NCBI GenBank assembly: GCA_024734495.1
Contig: JALMQS010000055.1
Location: forward strand, 8,055,386 to 8,119,385
DNA from: Forficula auricularia
Lineage: Eukaryota; Arthropoda; Insecta; Dermaptera; Forficulidae
Length of the DNA: 64,000 bases
Direction of reading: 5' to 3'
Under the pieces are notes generated by a model. The model was not told where the DNA came from and made no database searches. It saw only the letters and a list, made by a program, of their open reading frames with translations. Positions 44,295 to 54,433 of this stretch are shown here, piece by piece (position 1 is the stretch's first letter; the number at the start of each line of letters is the position of its first letter). A program made the position numbers and the translations under genes.

Positions 44295-44349
44295 TTATCA
44301 ATTGCAACGTTTCGCCACTTTTATTGCAGCTTCTTCAGGCTCTTGATAA
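44295..44349 (-). ncRNA. Hammerhead ribozyme, ACGT type, internal-loop stem I
   Basis: Core CTGAAGA plus A is followed by stem II GCTGC/GTGGC (two wobbles, loop AATAAAA), then GAAA. Stem III is ACGT and the cleavage base is T. Stem I has GC/GC, a small internal loop, then TTATCAA/TTGATAA perfectly paired. The internal loop is where natural type I ribozymes make tertiary contacts. Confidence 0.82.
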
Positions 44350-44561
44350 ATAAAGCTCCAAACACTTTGTCAATTTTTTAAGCTCTGCCATTATTATACA
44401 TACAGACACTCGAATACATTTCTATTTTATCATCAACAACTCAAAAACACCAATATCAATAAATATACAATTAAAACTTTTAGAATTTCAGAGCAATTTC
44501 AGACTGGTGTGCGAGTTTTGGAGCTACTGCCCTCACTTGAAATGCCTGTTGAAGCTTTGGT

Positions 44562-44616
44562 GAATAGCTTTGAAGAAGCTGCAATAGAAAGTGGCGAAAC
44601 GTTGAAATTGATAAGT
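44562..44616 (+). ncRNA. Hammerhead, ACGT type, one core change
   Basis: It mirrors 44295-44349, with core TTGAAGA instead of CTGAAGA and one inner stem I pair lost. Confidence 0.55.
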
Positions 44617-44779
44617 CGTAAATAAACACTTATTTTGTTCCTCATCCTCTGAAAAATAAAAATTACATTATAAATTATTTTATTAAATATTAATGTAAGT
44701 AAGGTGCCAGTTTGTATGGAAAGTCGAAGTGGATGGCCACATCAGAACACGTCAGCCTATTTTAAGAAGTATAGGCAAA

Positions 44780-45060
44780 ATACCAAAAAACCGTTCTCTT
44801 GAACGATTTGTCGAAAAAGTTTGAAAATTCACCTAGAAGCCTTTTTCATAACGTACAAAAAAATGCCAAGAATTCAATCAAATCAGAAATTGAAATTTTT
44901 CAAACTGTCCGATTTGGTGTGGAATGTCCCATTTAAATATGAACAGATTATACAAATTTCTCAAAATTTACAACATACCATTATTAATAGCTATTATAGC
45001 ATTAATAAATCGTAGAAAGTATATACACTCCGAATTTCTAGGTCCAGCGGCTTCTTTATC
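44780..45060 (+). repeat. Dispersed repeat ending TAGGTCCAGCGG
   Basis: This is a second copy of 34690-35035. Confidence 0.6.
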
Positions 45061-45179
45061 GTATTCTTTATCAATGACAAATAATAAAGAATTTGTATCT
45101 TAAGTATTTTAGAAGTTCAATTTGATGAATTCGTTTTGTATTTAAATTATTTTAAGATAACCTACAAATCAATAGGTTG

Positions 45180-45500
45180 TTCGGATTCCGATGTGTCCAA
45201 GGGGTAGCTGTTTGGCTTTCGGGCTAATTCTGTAGTTGATGTGCTTGGCCACCTGCCCATGGGTATTGCTCGTCTCTGCCAGTGCTCTGAGCGATTCCAA
45301 TTGCTCTCTGGCAGCTTGACCCTTGATGGGTGATCCTCCTCGAGGGCAACGGGGCGAGCGGCGCTAATTCAAAAATAATCCCGGACAGAAATAACACCAA
45401 TACAAACGAACCTGGATGTCGGATGTTTACAGTTGTGGACACCATCTGTATGTGTTTGGGGGGAGGGCAAGGGGGTCAAGGAAACGCGTAGGAGGGACCA
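45180..45500. other. GC-rich unidentified block
   Basis: About 300 bp of balanced composition includes TGGCCACCTGCCCATGGG and CGAGGGCAACGGGGCGAGCG. Both strands have short open frames, none recognised. It may be decayed TE coding sequence or a host exon. Confidence 0.25.
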
Positions 45501-46123
45501 ACTTTCCGATCTATTTTTCACACGAGTTGGATTTATGTTTTACTTCGTCTTTGTGTAAGCATTAATCAGATTCATTAGTCTAGTATAATGATTATTATAT
45601 AAACAATTAAATTTTGAGTCAAAACATCCCATCTATCTATTCCTTAATGCAGGGGTCCACAAACTACGGTCCGCGGGCCAACTCCAGCCCTTGAAACTTG
45701 TCCATCCGACCTACGGCTACTAGAGAATTCATTCAGAAATATTCACTATGTTAAGGTAGTTGTTTCGTGACAATACTAGCAAAAAGTTAATGCTAGAGTA
45801 AGTAGAACTGACAATAAAGATTCATAATTCATAAGCTCAAAACTTTTTGCTGTTTATGTACCACTACTAGCCAATCCCGTGCCCGTTTGACAAATCTGGC
45901 AACTCTGTCCGAGCTTGTATATATTTTATCATAGAAATGTCAGATAAAGTACATTATAAAGGAAGATTTATAAAACAAAAAGTTCTTAATTAGCGATTGA
46001 AAACTGTTGCGACAATGGCTGAAGCGAAAAAAGTAAAAAAAAAAGTACTAAAGTTAACTCACTTTTTAGGTTAAATAAATGCGTTGTTGCCAGCTTGTTT
46101 TTAGGGTAAATTTTCAATTATAC

Positions 46124-46458
46124 TTAATTGAATGTAATGGAAGGCAGCCCAGAGGTAGTGAGGAAAGAAAAAATTAATACATATCAAATAAGGTGTAATT
46201 TATTGGAATCCTTCCTTCTTTCCTTCCAAGCCGACGTTTCGGAGGATTTTTCCTTCCTTCTTCAGGGTTTCAAAGGGTCAATGAATGAAACAAATAAAAT
46301 GTTTCCTTCTTCTCTCCACAGTAGTGTTTAAAACTTTTCTTTCTTTAACAAAGGCATAGAAAAACAATTTATCCCCTCCTTTTCTTAATGGGCTGCCTTC
46401 CATTACATTCAATTAAAATTTCTACCAGTCCGTCTCTCTCCAGAGAAAATTTCGTTTT
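46124..46458. mobile_element. HHR hairpin, innermost, with 8-bp duplication
   Basis: AATTATAC occurs on both sides (46116-46123 and 46459-46466) and once in the empty relative at 26225-26924, which fixes the boundaries. The left end holds TTGAATGTAATGGAAGGCAG and the right end CTGCCTTCCATTACATTCAA and CTCTCTCCAGAGAAAATTTCG. The left arm has a hammerhead. The right arm has lost its copy. Confidence 0.8.
46224..46275 (-). ncRNA. Hammerhead ribozyme, ACGT type
   Basis: Core CTGAAGA plus A is followed by GGA/TCC stem II (outer pairs GG/CC in some registers), then GAAA. Stem III is ACGT and the cleavage triplet is GTC. Stem I begins CC/GG, with a mismatch beyond. Confidence 0.7.
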
Positions 46459-47089
46459 AATTATACATTTTTCATTATTTATTAATTATTATCTCAGAAA
46501 CTGTGTTGTAGCTATGAATTAAAATTTTCTTAAAAAATGTATTAGTTATTGTTTAATGTTGGTTTAGTTTTTTTATACCAATGGTAAGAAGAGTTTCTTA
46601 ATTATAATTAAATGTGTATGTAAACTTTCTGATATCCCGTAGAGTGCAATGTATAAGAGTCTGAAAAACTTTATCTTTGGAATTGAATATCTCCCGAACT
46701 ATATTGTTCATAAATTTCGTTTTGACACCAATCGATGCAGAAGTATTTAAATAATAATCTTTCTAAATTTCAAAATAACTCCTAAGAAGAATTCATATGA
46801 TGAAACAACTACTAATGCGCATTATTATAATTTCCGTATAATATGTTATAGGTATCCGTCCATAGTTTTCAATGTTCACATGTGGCACTATCTCTAAAAA
46901 GTTTGAGGAACCTTGATCTAATGGATAGAGAAATGAAAAATAATAATAGGAAGCTGTAGATTAGAATATTTTCCTCTTGAATAATAAAGAATACTTTCAG
47001 GATATATGGGACTTTTTAAATTTGTAAAAGATTTGAATGTTTAAAAAATGTATAAATTAATAGTTGAAATTGTGTTTGAAAATCACATA

Positions 47090-47300
47090 ATTAATTGTAA
47101 TTATTTATTGAACACGAACAAATAATACAGTATAACTAGGACGTTTCTGATCGGCTTATTCACTTTACCTAAAATTGGAGTGGGTGCACAATTGCTCATA
47201 CTTGAGAACGATCACAGAATAAGCCGATCGAAACGTCGTAGTCATATTTTATTATTTGTTTTACAGTGGTCAATAAATAATTATAATTAATTCTGTGTGA
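47090..47300. mobile_element. HHR-like palindrome that has lost its core
   Basis: Arms ACAAATAATACAGTATAACTAG and TATTTTATTATTTGTTTTACAG-like sequences pair, with AAACGTCGTAGT in the right arm and its mirror in the left. GAAACGTC is present, but no CTGANGA precedes it. Confidence 0.45.
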
Positions 47301-47480
47301 CTTGAATAAAATTCAACTCTTAATTAAATTAATCACAAAAATAAAAGCTTTAACATTTACATTTCTAAAATCTATAAGTGTTTAAATTACATGATACAAA
47401 TATAAATTAAAAATTAAATCAAATTCTTGGATAGGTTGCGAAAAAACATTTAATGTACCTATAGCCTAATATATTAAAAT

Positions 47481-47622
47481 TGAAAGTTTTTTGAATGCCA
47501 AGAGTAGCAGAATTTTTATATCTTGAAGGAGACAATAAAAGAGTGTGTCTTCTGCTGGAATTATAAAAAATTATAAAAAATAAATAAAAATTTATAATTC
47601 CAGCCTTTTATTGTCTCCTCTC
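47481..47622. mobile_element. PLE-type hairpin remnant, CTCGGCAA family
   Basis: TGCCAAGAGTAGCAGA, AAGGAGACAATAAAAGAGTG and a short mirrored CCTTTTATTGTCTCC flank a collapsed centre without a hammerhead. Confidence 0.55.
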
Positions 47623-47891
47623 AAGCCTAATATATATTAATTTATAATTTATTCTGATTCAGGTTCATATTTTTTAATAATAACTTTTGATTTCAGAGTA
47701 TAAATCAAACAAGTAACTAATTTTTTTCTCTAATATTTCTAATGACGATAGTTCCGATACCACAATTTGGACTTGATCAGACTCTAGATTTTTTTCTTTC
47801 AAAAAATTCATTGTCATACGAATTGCACTCCTAACATTAAAATGTTTTTCATTGATTTAGCTTGGTATTTAGACGCAGACCTACAAGTATA

Positions 47892-48134
47892 TCGTCGCCT
47901 TAGAGAGTACACTCTGCTAACTTACAACAAAGAAATTTTACAGATCAGAGAAACACAAACAAAATTTAACATTGTTGTTATGGAAAAACTATTTTTCACA
48001 TTTTTTTCTACAAATTGATCATAATTTTAAGTAGCAGATTTACTTGCGATGCTGCATTTCTTTTTCTTTCGAACAGTATTGATATGTCATATAAGATAAA
48101 AATGGAGTTAGCAGGTTTACACTCTAAGCCGATG
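47892..48134. mobile_element. MITE, CGTCNCCTTAGAG family, second copy
   Basis: TCGTCGCCTTAGAGAGTACA and the right-end complement TCATCGGCTTAGAGTGTAAA match 34366-34617. Confidence 0.6.
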
Positions 48135-48196
48135 ACATATCTCAAATCTATAAAAAAGCAGCAATTTATCATTTATTTGTAAAAGACAAAAATTTC

Positions 48197-48235
48197 TTAG
48201 GTTGACCTTCATCATCAGTCTTTTTATTAGAAATA
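48197..48235 (-). ncRNA. Hammerhead 5'-half fragment
   Basis: AAAGACTGATGATGAAGGTC and AACC give core and half of stem II, and then unrelated sequence follows. Confidence 0.4.
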
Positions 48236-48439
48236 TTTGTTTTTTCAAGATTCTAAAATTTTCACATATTTTCCAAAAAAATTTCAAAAATCCCAAAATC
48301 TTAGCCACTATATCGCTCAAGAGATATATAAAAAGATTCAAATTTTTCTGATTTTCTGAGATTTTTAGAAATGCAAAACCCAAAATTGAATGAATTCTAT
48401 AGAAATGGAAATGCAAACATTTTGGTACCATAATGAGCG

Positions 48440-49560
48440 CTTTCCAGTCTTAACGTGCTCACAAAAAAAAAGAGAAAAATGTTAAGTTAATTTCAAAACT
48501 CTAACCGCCTAGCTAGCTTCGCTCACATATGGTTTTCACCAAGAAATTATTCAGTATCATCATATATAGGTATATATGCTTAGCATATAATGTTTCTGTT
48601 TTCATATACTATGGACATTAGAAATATAAGCCGAGAAGTATTCCAAGATAGAGACGTGTGGCGTTTGAAATATCACGTATATATATACTATATATTTATA
48701 TAATGATTCTACGGTATTCAAAAATAAATCAAAGAGTCGTAACCCTTTAATTAATATAAGTATTTTCACATATGTAACCTTAAGACCTTAGGGAAATGAT
48801 TATCTACGTGAAATTGATAGTGACCCATTACGAGAGAGATTCTAAAAAAATTAAAATATTGTAACGAAAACAGTTAATGATTAGAAAATAACCACATAAT
48901 TACAATTTAAACATAAAATTGTATTTTATGAAATACCTATCATCGAAAAATGAATCATTCAAATGCCCTATGTAAAATATTGTTTAGATAATAGCAAATC
49001 ATTTTTTCAAATACATCATTTATTTAAGAAAAAAAGGGACAAAAATAAATTATGAAATATTATACATATATTCACCTTCGATTCACTGCAGGCGATCGAT
49101 CTATTTCTTATCTTTCTGAACGTCTCCAGATGTTGAAAAAGCCTTTTTGAGTGAACACCTATAACACTTGACATAAACATTAGTAGCAACCCCCCCCTCA
49201 TTTTACTACATACTAATTTAGTCATCAAGACGTATGTAGTAAACGAAATAAATCCCTTTAATTCGCGGAAAATTCAAATTTTATTTCATCCAAATCAAAT
49301 TCTTATAATTTGAAATATCAGAGTAAAATTCGAATTCTTATAATCGGACTTCGAGAGAGCCTGAAGACGTATGTATCAGTGAGAGTGGACTTGATTTTTT
49401 GGAATACGGATAGAACGAGAGACCAGGGCGAGCTGAAAGAGATCCTACCTAACATTTCCACTTGCCTCATCTATACAAGAGTGACATAACATTATAAATA
49501 CCATTTTCAAATATCAGTATGTTTACCAACTAGGGGAAAAAATGAAAACCCTTATTAGGC
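48440..49560. other. Unassigned AT-rich stretch
   Basis: No gene or element was recognised. Confidence 0.4.
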
Positions 49561-49564
49561 AAGT

Positions 49565-50265
49565 GGTTAAATAAGAAAAAGAACGCAGTGCACCGTCTCC
49601 GCCAACCGGCCGGCAGAGCCCTCGTGCCCCTAGCCACAAGGAAGCCGCTCTTCTTTCTTAGGCTATTCCTGAGGAAGCAACGGACAACCTTCTGGTCTTC
49701 GTTCTAGTCCATAGAGCCACCTCAAACCCGCCCTCAAAGACACAAAGTCACCAGGCTCCCATTCCCACCCCATTGTTCCATTTGAACAAGGCGTCAAGCG
49801 ACGACTTTTCGGTAAGACACAAAACATGCAAGCACATGCAAGATGAACCTGGACCTCGATCTTTAGAAATCCGATCGAATCGGTCACTTCCCTCGTGACT
49901 CGTTCATGGGTCCAACAAATGGGTGGCGTCGATTTTAGCTCTCTTGCGGGTCTTAATACTAAAATAACCTTAAAACTAAATTGGAGGGCACAAGGGTGGG
50001 AAACACATCACAAAATATCCCTAAGAGGCCTAAGATAGACGACACCGCATTTGCTTTCTCCAGGAAGGAAATCAGAGGGAAGAGTGCAGGTCCCCAACAC
50101 AGAAAGAGAGAGCGTCATCGTTGGCATGGCATATCATCCCACCCTCCCACTAAACTATATACTTTAGTGCATACTAAATCTACTAAAACTGTGAATTTGA
50201 TTTTCTATCAAATATTCTGAATTTAAGAATTAAATTGATTGAAATGGCGATGAATCCCATCGGTG
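49565..50265. other. GC-rich unidentified block, possible exon or TE remnant
   Basis: About 700 bp has near-balanced base composition. A 74-codon minus frame (49887-49663) contains ACACMFCVLPKSRR and GWEWEPGDFVSLRAGL, and a 79-codon plus frame starts at 49981. Neither was recognised. The block stops abruptly at the duplicated region at 50270. Confidence 0.25.
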
Positions 50266-50269
50266 GTCG

Positions 50270-51260
50270 AGGCGGTGAAACCTGAAAATCCCTACGCAAA
50301 ATCCACTATTCTAATAAATTGTCACTTTGTGAAGATCCTCCAATGGTCCCCTTGTTGCTTCACTACAGATGAAGATGAAATGGGGATCTGAAAATTCCTA
50401 ATCTGATTTTCTTTTACGTTAAAAATTGAATGATTTCAACAAAAAAAATTATTGAAAAATGAAATGATTAGAGTGATTTTAATTTATTTTTTATATTAAG
50501 ATTGAAAAAAATTGAAAACTAAAATAAAATGAAAATCAATTTATGGTAAGCTATGATTGAGACAAATTTGATATAAAATTGAATTTATGAAACATTTAAT
50601 AGCCAAGTTATTTAATTAAAAATTTATTAAATATACAATTGAAAGGAAAAAATGTAATATAATATATGAAAATAAGTTAAGTATTACATTTACTGATTGT
50701 AGCTAAAGGGTATGCTGTAAAAGAGAAACATCCTAATTATTTGCCTACTATAATTTAGCTATAAAAAATCCCTTTGAAAGCTTTAACTAAATGCCATGCT
50801 AAGTAAATATATACTCATAGTTGGTGCGCTGAGAAGTCATAAATATGTCGGATGTGATATAAGTAGAACCGAAACATCACCAAAGTGAAGGATCCATGAA
50901 AAAGAAGAGAAAAATAAAGTTAGAAATTATAAATATAATATTAAATGAGATGAAATAAAAATATGAAGATGAATGAAATTTAATTTATCAATGAGAAATT
51001 TACTCTACTCTACCATTTTTTATAAGAATTTTGAATAAAGAGCATTGAAATCTCTGAAATAAGGGGGATCTAATTTGTAACTCAAGAAGGTTTGAGGGAT
51101 AATTAAAAATAATGAAATCTTCATGACAATATCTTTGAAATTACGAAAGCAGAAGATATACCTATAGAATAAATACTAACCTCGTCGTTAAAAGAAAAGG
51201 CTAAACTCGCAGGCAGCCGATGATCTCGTTGCTCAAGTGATTTTGTCACCTTTAACAAAA
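50270..51260 (-). pseudogene. Diverged tandem copy of an exon-like region
   Basis: On the minus strand, blocks correspond in order to those at 52790-53710: an exon-like block ending GACGAG before GTTAGT (51187-51255), a TTTTTCATGGATCC block near 50900, and TTTTCAG followed by ATCCCCATTTCATCTTCATC near 50400. The position of the start codon in the other copy reads GTG here. I read it as a decayed duplicate. It may be a duplicated non-coding region instead. Confidence 0.3.
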
Positions 51261-51489
51261 TTATTGCAAAATTAGTATACTACATAAATATATATCTAGA
51301 GAACAACTTTTGAAATTAAACAATCTATAAATCAAATTAAATTCGAAAATTGAAAAGATTCTAATGAGAAATATCTAAAAATATTATGTTCAAGAATTTA
51401 ATTTTTGGAAATTATTGGATAAAAATACTTGGTAGGTTTCACATTAAGATATAAAAAAATAAAACGAATTTATTTTTAGAGAATCTTTA

Positions 51490-51536
51490 ATCTCGATATA
51501 TATATTTCGGGTGACTAACCCATCTTCAGGAGATAC
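51490..51536 (-). ncRNA. Hammerhead ribozyme of the PLE, intact
   Basis: Core CTGAAGA plus T is followed by stem II GGG/CCC with loop TTAGTCA, then GAAA. Stem III is the palindrome ATATATATAT and the cleavage base is C. Stem I ATCTC pairs perfectly with GAGAT. It lies 450 bp downstream of the GIY-YIG ORF on the same strand, linking ribozyme and PLE physically. Confidence 0.83.
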
Positions 51537-51577
51537 AGAAAGTAACTGACCTGAATAAGTCGAAATTGAATACAAGT

Positions 51578-51960
51578 CAATGGTAAAATTTATTTTTTAA
51601 GATAACAAAAGGGTAAATATTTAAAATTAGTGGAGGGAGAAAAGGTAGGAAGTCTACTTTGGATTAATTTTGAATGGCCTTTTGAGAAAAGAGGATTTCG
51701 AATTTGAATACAACTCAATGGTAAAATTTATTTTTAAGATAACAAAAGGGTAAATATTTAAAATTAGTGGAGGGAGAAAAGGTAGGAAGTCTACTTTGGA
51801 TTAATTTTGAATGGCCTTTTGAGAAAAGAGGATTTCGAATTTGAATACAACTCAATGGTAAAATTTATTTTTAAGATAACAAAAGGGTAAATATTTAAAA
51901 TTAGTGGAGGGAGAAGTCTATTTTGTTTAATTTTGAATGGTCTTCTGAGAAATGAGAATT
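51578..51960 (-). repeat. Tandem repeat, about 138-bp units, 2.8 copies
   Basis: Units starting CAATGGTAAAATTTATTTTT at 51578, 51716 and 51853 share GGGTAAATATTTAAAATTAG and CTACTTTGGATTAATTTTGA. The last is shortened. They form the 3' non-coding part of the PLE. Confidence 0.85.
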
Positions 51961-51986
51961 TACACACAAAACAAATTTGCAAATAT

Positions 51987-52546
51987 TTAAAGAATGTAAT
52001 CAATGATTGTACTTTTTTTAACTTCTAATTGATTATTTAGTATATTCGTTTTATTTGAGAGAGCTAATTTTATTTCGGTTGACTCTAAAAAATCTAAACG
52101 TAAGCCCTTTCTTTCGAAATGTAACGGAACTAGGTGGCTAATAGAAGAGGTGTGTTTATTCAAATGTAGATGATTGGCGAAGGTAGAAGTTGATTCCATA
52201 TTAATATCATCTGATCTGCTGAGACTATTAAAGGCTCTTTCATGTTCCGAGTAGCGAGTTCTAAAAGAGCGTCCAGTTTGTCCTATGTAGATTGCGTCGC
52301 AATTATCACAAGTCAATTTATATACCCCTGATTTATCTAATTTATCAATTTTGTCTAATTTATTATTAATTAGCTGTGAACCTAAAGTGTTTTTATTATA
52401 TAAAGCAGGAGTTATACCAGACGTTCTAAGAGTTGAAGCTATAGGGTTTGTAACATGGTTCGAAATGAAGGGGAGTCTTTTAAATATTTTAACAGTTCCG
52501 GAATTTAGTGAGTGTGTGTGAGAGATACTTACAGGTACAAGTATTT
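51987..52546 (-). pseudogene. PLE ORF 3' part: GIY-YIG endonuclease
   Basis: An open frame without its own start runs from about 52546 to 51987, some 186 codons. It contains NTLGSQLINNK, KSGVYKLTCDNCDAIYIGQT, RSFRTRYSEH and HLHLNKH, then DFLESTEIKLA and NNQ. The GVY and YIG pair, the CxxC between them, the later H..H and the conserved R, H, E and N positions are the Penelope-type GIY-YIG endonuclease with its CCHH zinc motif. It would nick target DNA for retrotransposition. The linker VKIFKRLPFISNHV upstream is also present. The RT domain is gone, so this copy is not autonomous. Confidence 0.82.
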
Positions 52547-52672
52547 TTATCCAATAATTTTAAAAAATGTTTCACCAAGTACCAACACCCAAATTCCTTA
52601 AAAACTATAAAAAACAATTAATTTTGAAATTATATTATAGAAATAAATATATAGGTAATACGATTAATTTAC

Positions 52673-52722
52673 CTGGGAGACCCTGATGTCAGACTGGGGT
52701 CATCTCGTTGAAACGATGGCTT
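52673..52722 (-). CDS. Candidate short internal exon
   Basis: On the minus strand a pyrimidine-rich TTATTTTTATAG and nearby AGs precede AAGCCATCGTTTCAACG. The block ends CCCAG before GTAAAT, a good donor. Using the second or third AG keeps the frame of the upstream exon, giving KPSFQRDDPSLTSGSP. Using the first AG gives a stop after eight codons. No family was recognised. It ends in phase 2, and no further exon was found before the PLE. Confidence 0.28.
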
Positions 52723-52791
52723 CTTCCTATAAAAATAAGCAGCTATGAATTTAAAAGGTATATATGTTTATAAATATAATTTTTAAATTAC

Positions 52792-52859
52792 CTGATTTGA
52801 TCCAAAAGCGAATCCCTCGTTGGGCGACATTATGGTAAATGATGAAGTAGAATGGGGAA
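52792..52859 (-). CDS. Candidate first coding exon
   Basis: On the minus strand TTTTCAG precedes TTCCCCATTCTACTTC. ATG at 52830-52828 opens MSPNEGFAFGSNQ and the block ends ATCAG before GTAATT. Both splice junctions have consensus dinucleotides and good context, and the frame joins the next candidate exon. I recognise no family. Small exons in a tandemly duplicated region suggest a multi-copy host gene. Confidence 0.3.
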
Positions 52860-53636
52860 CTGAAAATTGCTAATTCTAATTTTATATTTATCATAAAAAT
52901 ATGAATAATTTCAAGAAAACTATCGAAAATTAAATTATTGAATGATTTTAATCCACTAATTTAATGAATTGCCAAAAATTTAAATTCGAAAATTTATTTA
53001 GGCTATAATTGAAATTAATTTGATCTGAAATTAAATTTACTGATATTATTTAATTATTTACATTTTTTGAAAATTGGTTTAGAATAATTATGAAAGCAAG
53101 AACTTTAAAATCTAAAATGAATTTATTTTAATGGAAATAATTTAAATATTAAAGTAATAACTGATTCTAACTAGAGGGGTATGCTGTAAAAAAACACTTA
53201 AAAATTAATTATATAAAAAAATGATATACTCAAGTTTGGTGAGCTGTTGATGAGAAGCACATAAATGAATCGAATTAAGAAGAACAGCATCGAGGACATC
53301 AATGAAGTGGATGATCCATGAAAAGGAAAGTAAAAATAAATTAGAAAATAAGAAATTTGTATAAATGAATATTAAATGTGATGATAAAGGAGTAAGATAA
53401 AAAAAATAATTATATAAAGATTAGATGAAATCGAAATTACTAATGAGAATTTATTTACCATCATTGACTCTAAGACAAGGGGAAGCTAATTTGTAAATCA
53501 AACAGTTCCATAATTGATATTTGATTGATAATTTGAAAATATAATCTTATATGAGAAGATTTTTGAATTCTCCTATATTTTTTTTACATTCTAAAAATTT
53601 TAGAAATATTATAAATAAATGAGTAAGTATACTAAC

Positions 53637-53705
53637 CTCGGAGTTAAAATAGGGTGCTTAATCTCGCAGACAGCCGATGACCTTATCCCTCAAAATGACA
53701 TTGGC
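53637..53705 (-). other. Exon-like conserved block, possible 5' UTR exon
   Basis: It is shared with 51187-51255. CATCGGCTGYCTGCGAG is conserved, and both copies end in a donor-like CGAG before GTTAGT. This copy has stops in every likely frame, so it would be untranslated. Confidence 0.25.
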
Positions 53706-54108
53706 GATTACTAGAGAGGATTCTGGGAAATTGTTCATAAGATTCGTGTTCCGTTGCCGTCCCTCTGGATTTATTAATATGTTTGTATTTTCTGCTTATA
53801 GATGAAAATTATTCTGGCTGAAGCCAGATTCGATCCCGAGTAAGCTGAAGTCTATTGCCACTCCATCTTTAAAAAATGAATTAAAATTAATCAAAGAGTT
53901 TGTCTAGTGTATCAGTATATAATAAATAAATATTTTCAATGAAATAATTTATATTTAATGTGAAATTTGAAGTAGACGAAATTATTAATTAATCGATTAG
54001 AAATAGAAAATTTATTTTGCTGTCATTAAGCTAGCCACAAAACGAATTCTCTATATCCATTTGGGTAATTGATCCCATGAGAAATGAAGATAAAATATTT
54101 ATAATTAA

Positions 54109-54153
54109 AATTACTGATGATAAAAATCAAACCTTTGAAACTATAGTCTCAAA
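54109..54153 (+). ncRNA. Decayed hammerhead, ACTATAGT type
   Basis: Core CTGATGA plus T, GAAAC, ACTATAGT and cleavage C are intact. Stem II is weakened to AAA/TTT. Confidence 0.55.
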
Positions 54154-54184
54154 CAACTAAATTATATATACTCATATTAGAAGT

Positions 54185-54432
54185 ATTTTAATTTTGGAGA
54201 GACAGCACTGGTAGAATTTCAATTGAGAATTGATAGAAGGCAGCCCATGGATTATGAAAAAATATAATTTCGAATAAAATAAATTGATTGGAAAGTCATT
54301 TTTAAAGAAGGAGGAAAGATCTTTCGAAATGTTGGTTTCTAAGAGGATAAAAATGACTTTTTAATAAATGTATTTTATTCGGAATTTTATTTTTTCATTA
54401 TATGTGGCTGCCTTTTATCAATTCTCCATACA
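54185..54432. mobile_element. HHR hairpin, GGAAGGCAG family, nested
   Basis: GGAGAGACAGCACTGGTAGA and AATTGATAGAAGGCAGCCC on the left are mirrored by GGCTGCCTTTTATCAATTCTCC. At 54305-54345 the hammerhead has lost CTGA but keeps a GATCTTTCGAAATGTTGG remnant. Confidence 0.6.
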
Positions 54433-54433
54433 C

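Larger units (their letters stand above)
44241..44667. mobile_element. HHR palindrome with natural-type stem I
   Basis: TAATTTTTGTTTTTCAG and CTGAAAAATAAAAATTA bound arms that share AAATAAGTGTTTATTTACGA. Each arm has a hammerhead, on opposite strands. Confidence 0.7.
45755..46810. mobile_element. TTAA-type TIR element, middle of the nest
   Basis: TTAA then GGTAGTTGTTTCGTG on the left; GATGAAACAACTACT then AATG on the right, where the target copy has decayed. It aligns with 26225-26924 apart from the 335-bp insert. Confidence 0.65.
45650..46915. mobile_element. hAT-like element, outermost of a three-level nest
   Basis: The left CAGGGGTCCACAAACTACGG and right GTTTGAGGAACCTTG form hAT-type ends. 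Flanks CCTTAATG and ATCTAATG agree at 5 of 8. Almost all of it is the TTAA element at 45755. Confidence 0.55.
51409..52560 (-). mobile_element. Penelope-like element, 5'-truncated, with inverted termini
   Basis: AATTATTGGATAAAAATACTT at 51409 is repeated in inverse at 52538-52560. Outside them stand GGTAGGTTTCACAT and, inverted, GGTGTTGGTACTTGGTG, the same termini as the solo hairpins. On the minus strand the order is terminus, GIY-YIG ORF, tandem repeats, hammerhead, inverted terminus. Inverted pseudo-LTRs, a GIY-YIG endonuclease and a hammerhead together identify a PLE. The reverse transcriptase is deleted. Confidence 0.8.

Noticed and set aside
47140..47240. Another intact hammerhead at GATCGAAACGTCGTAG
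   Set aside because: GAAACGTC is present, but no CTGANGA lies upstream; it is at best a decayed relative.
51565..51960. CRISPR-like array
   Set aside because: Units are contiguous 138-bp tandem repeats without unique spacers, in a eukaryotic PLE.
52684..52720. Hammerhead suggested by CTGATG followed by GAAACGATGG
   Set aside because: The core breaks after CTGATG (next bases TCAG), no stem II pairs, and the GAAAC spacing is wrong. The block fits an exon better.
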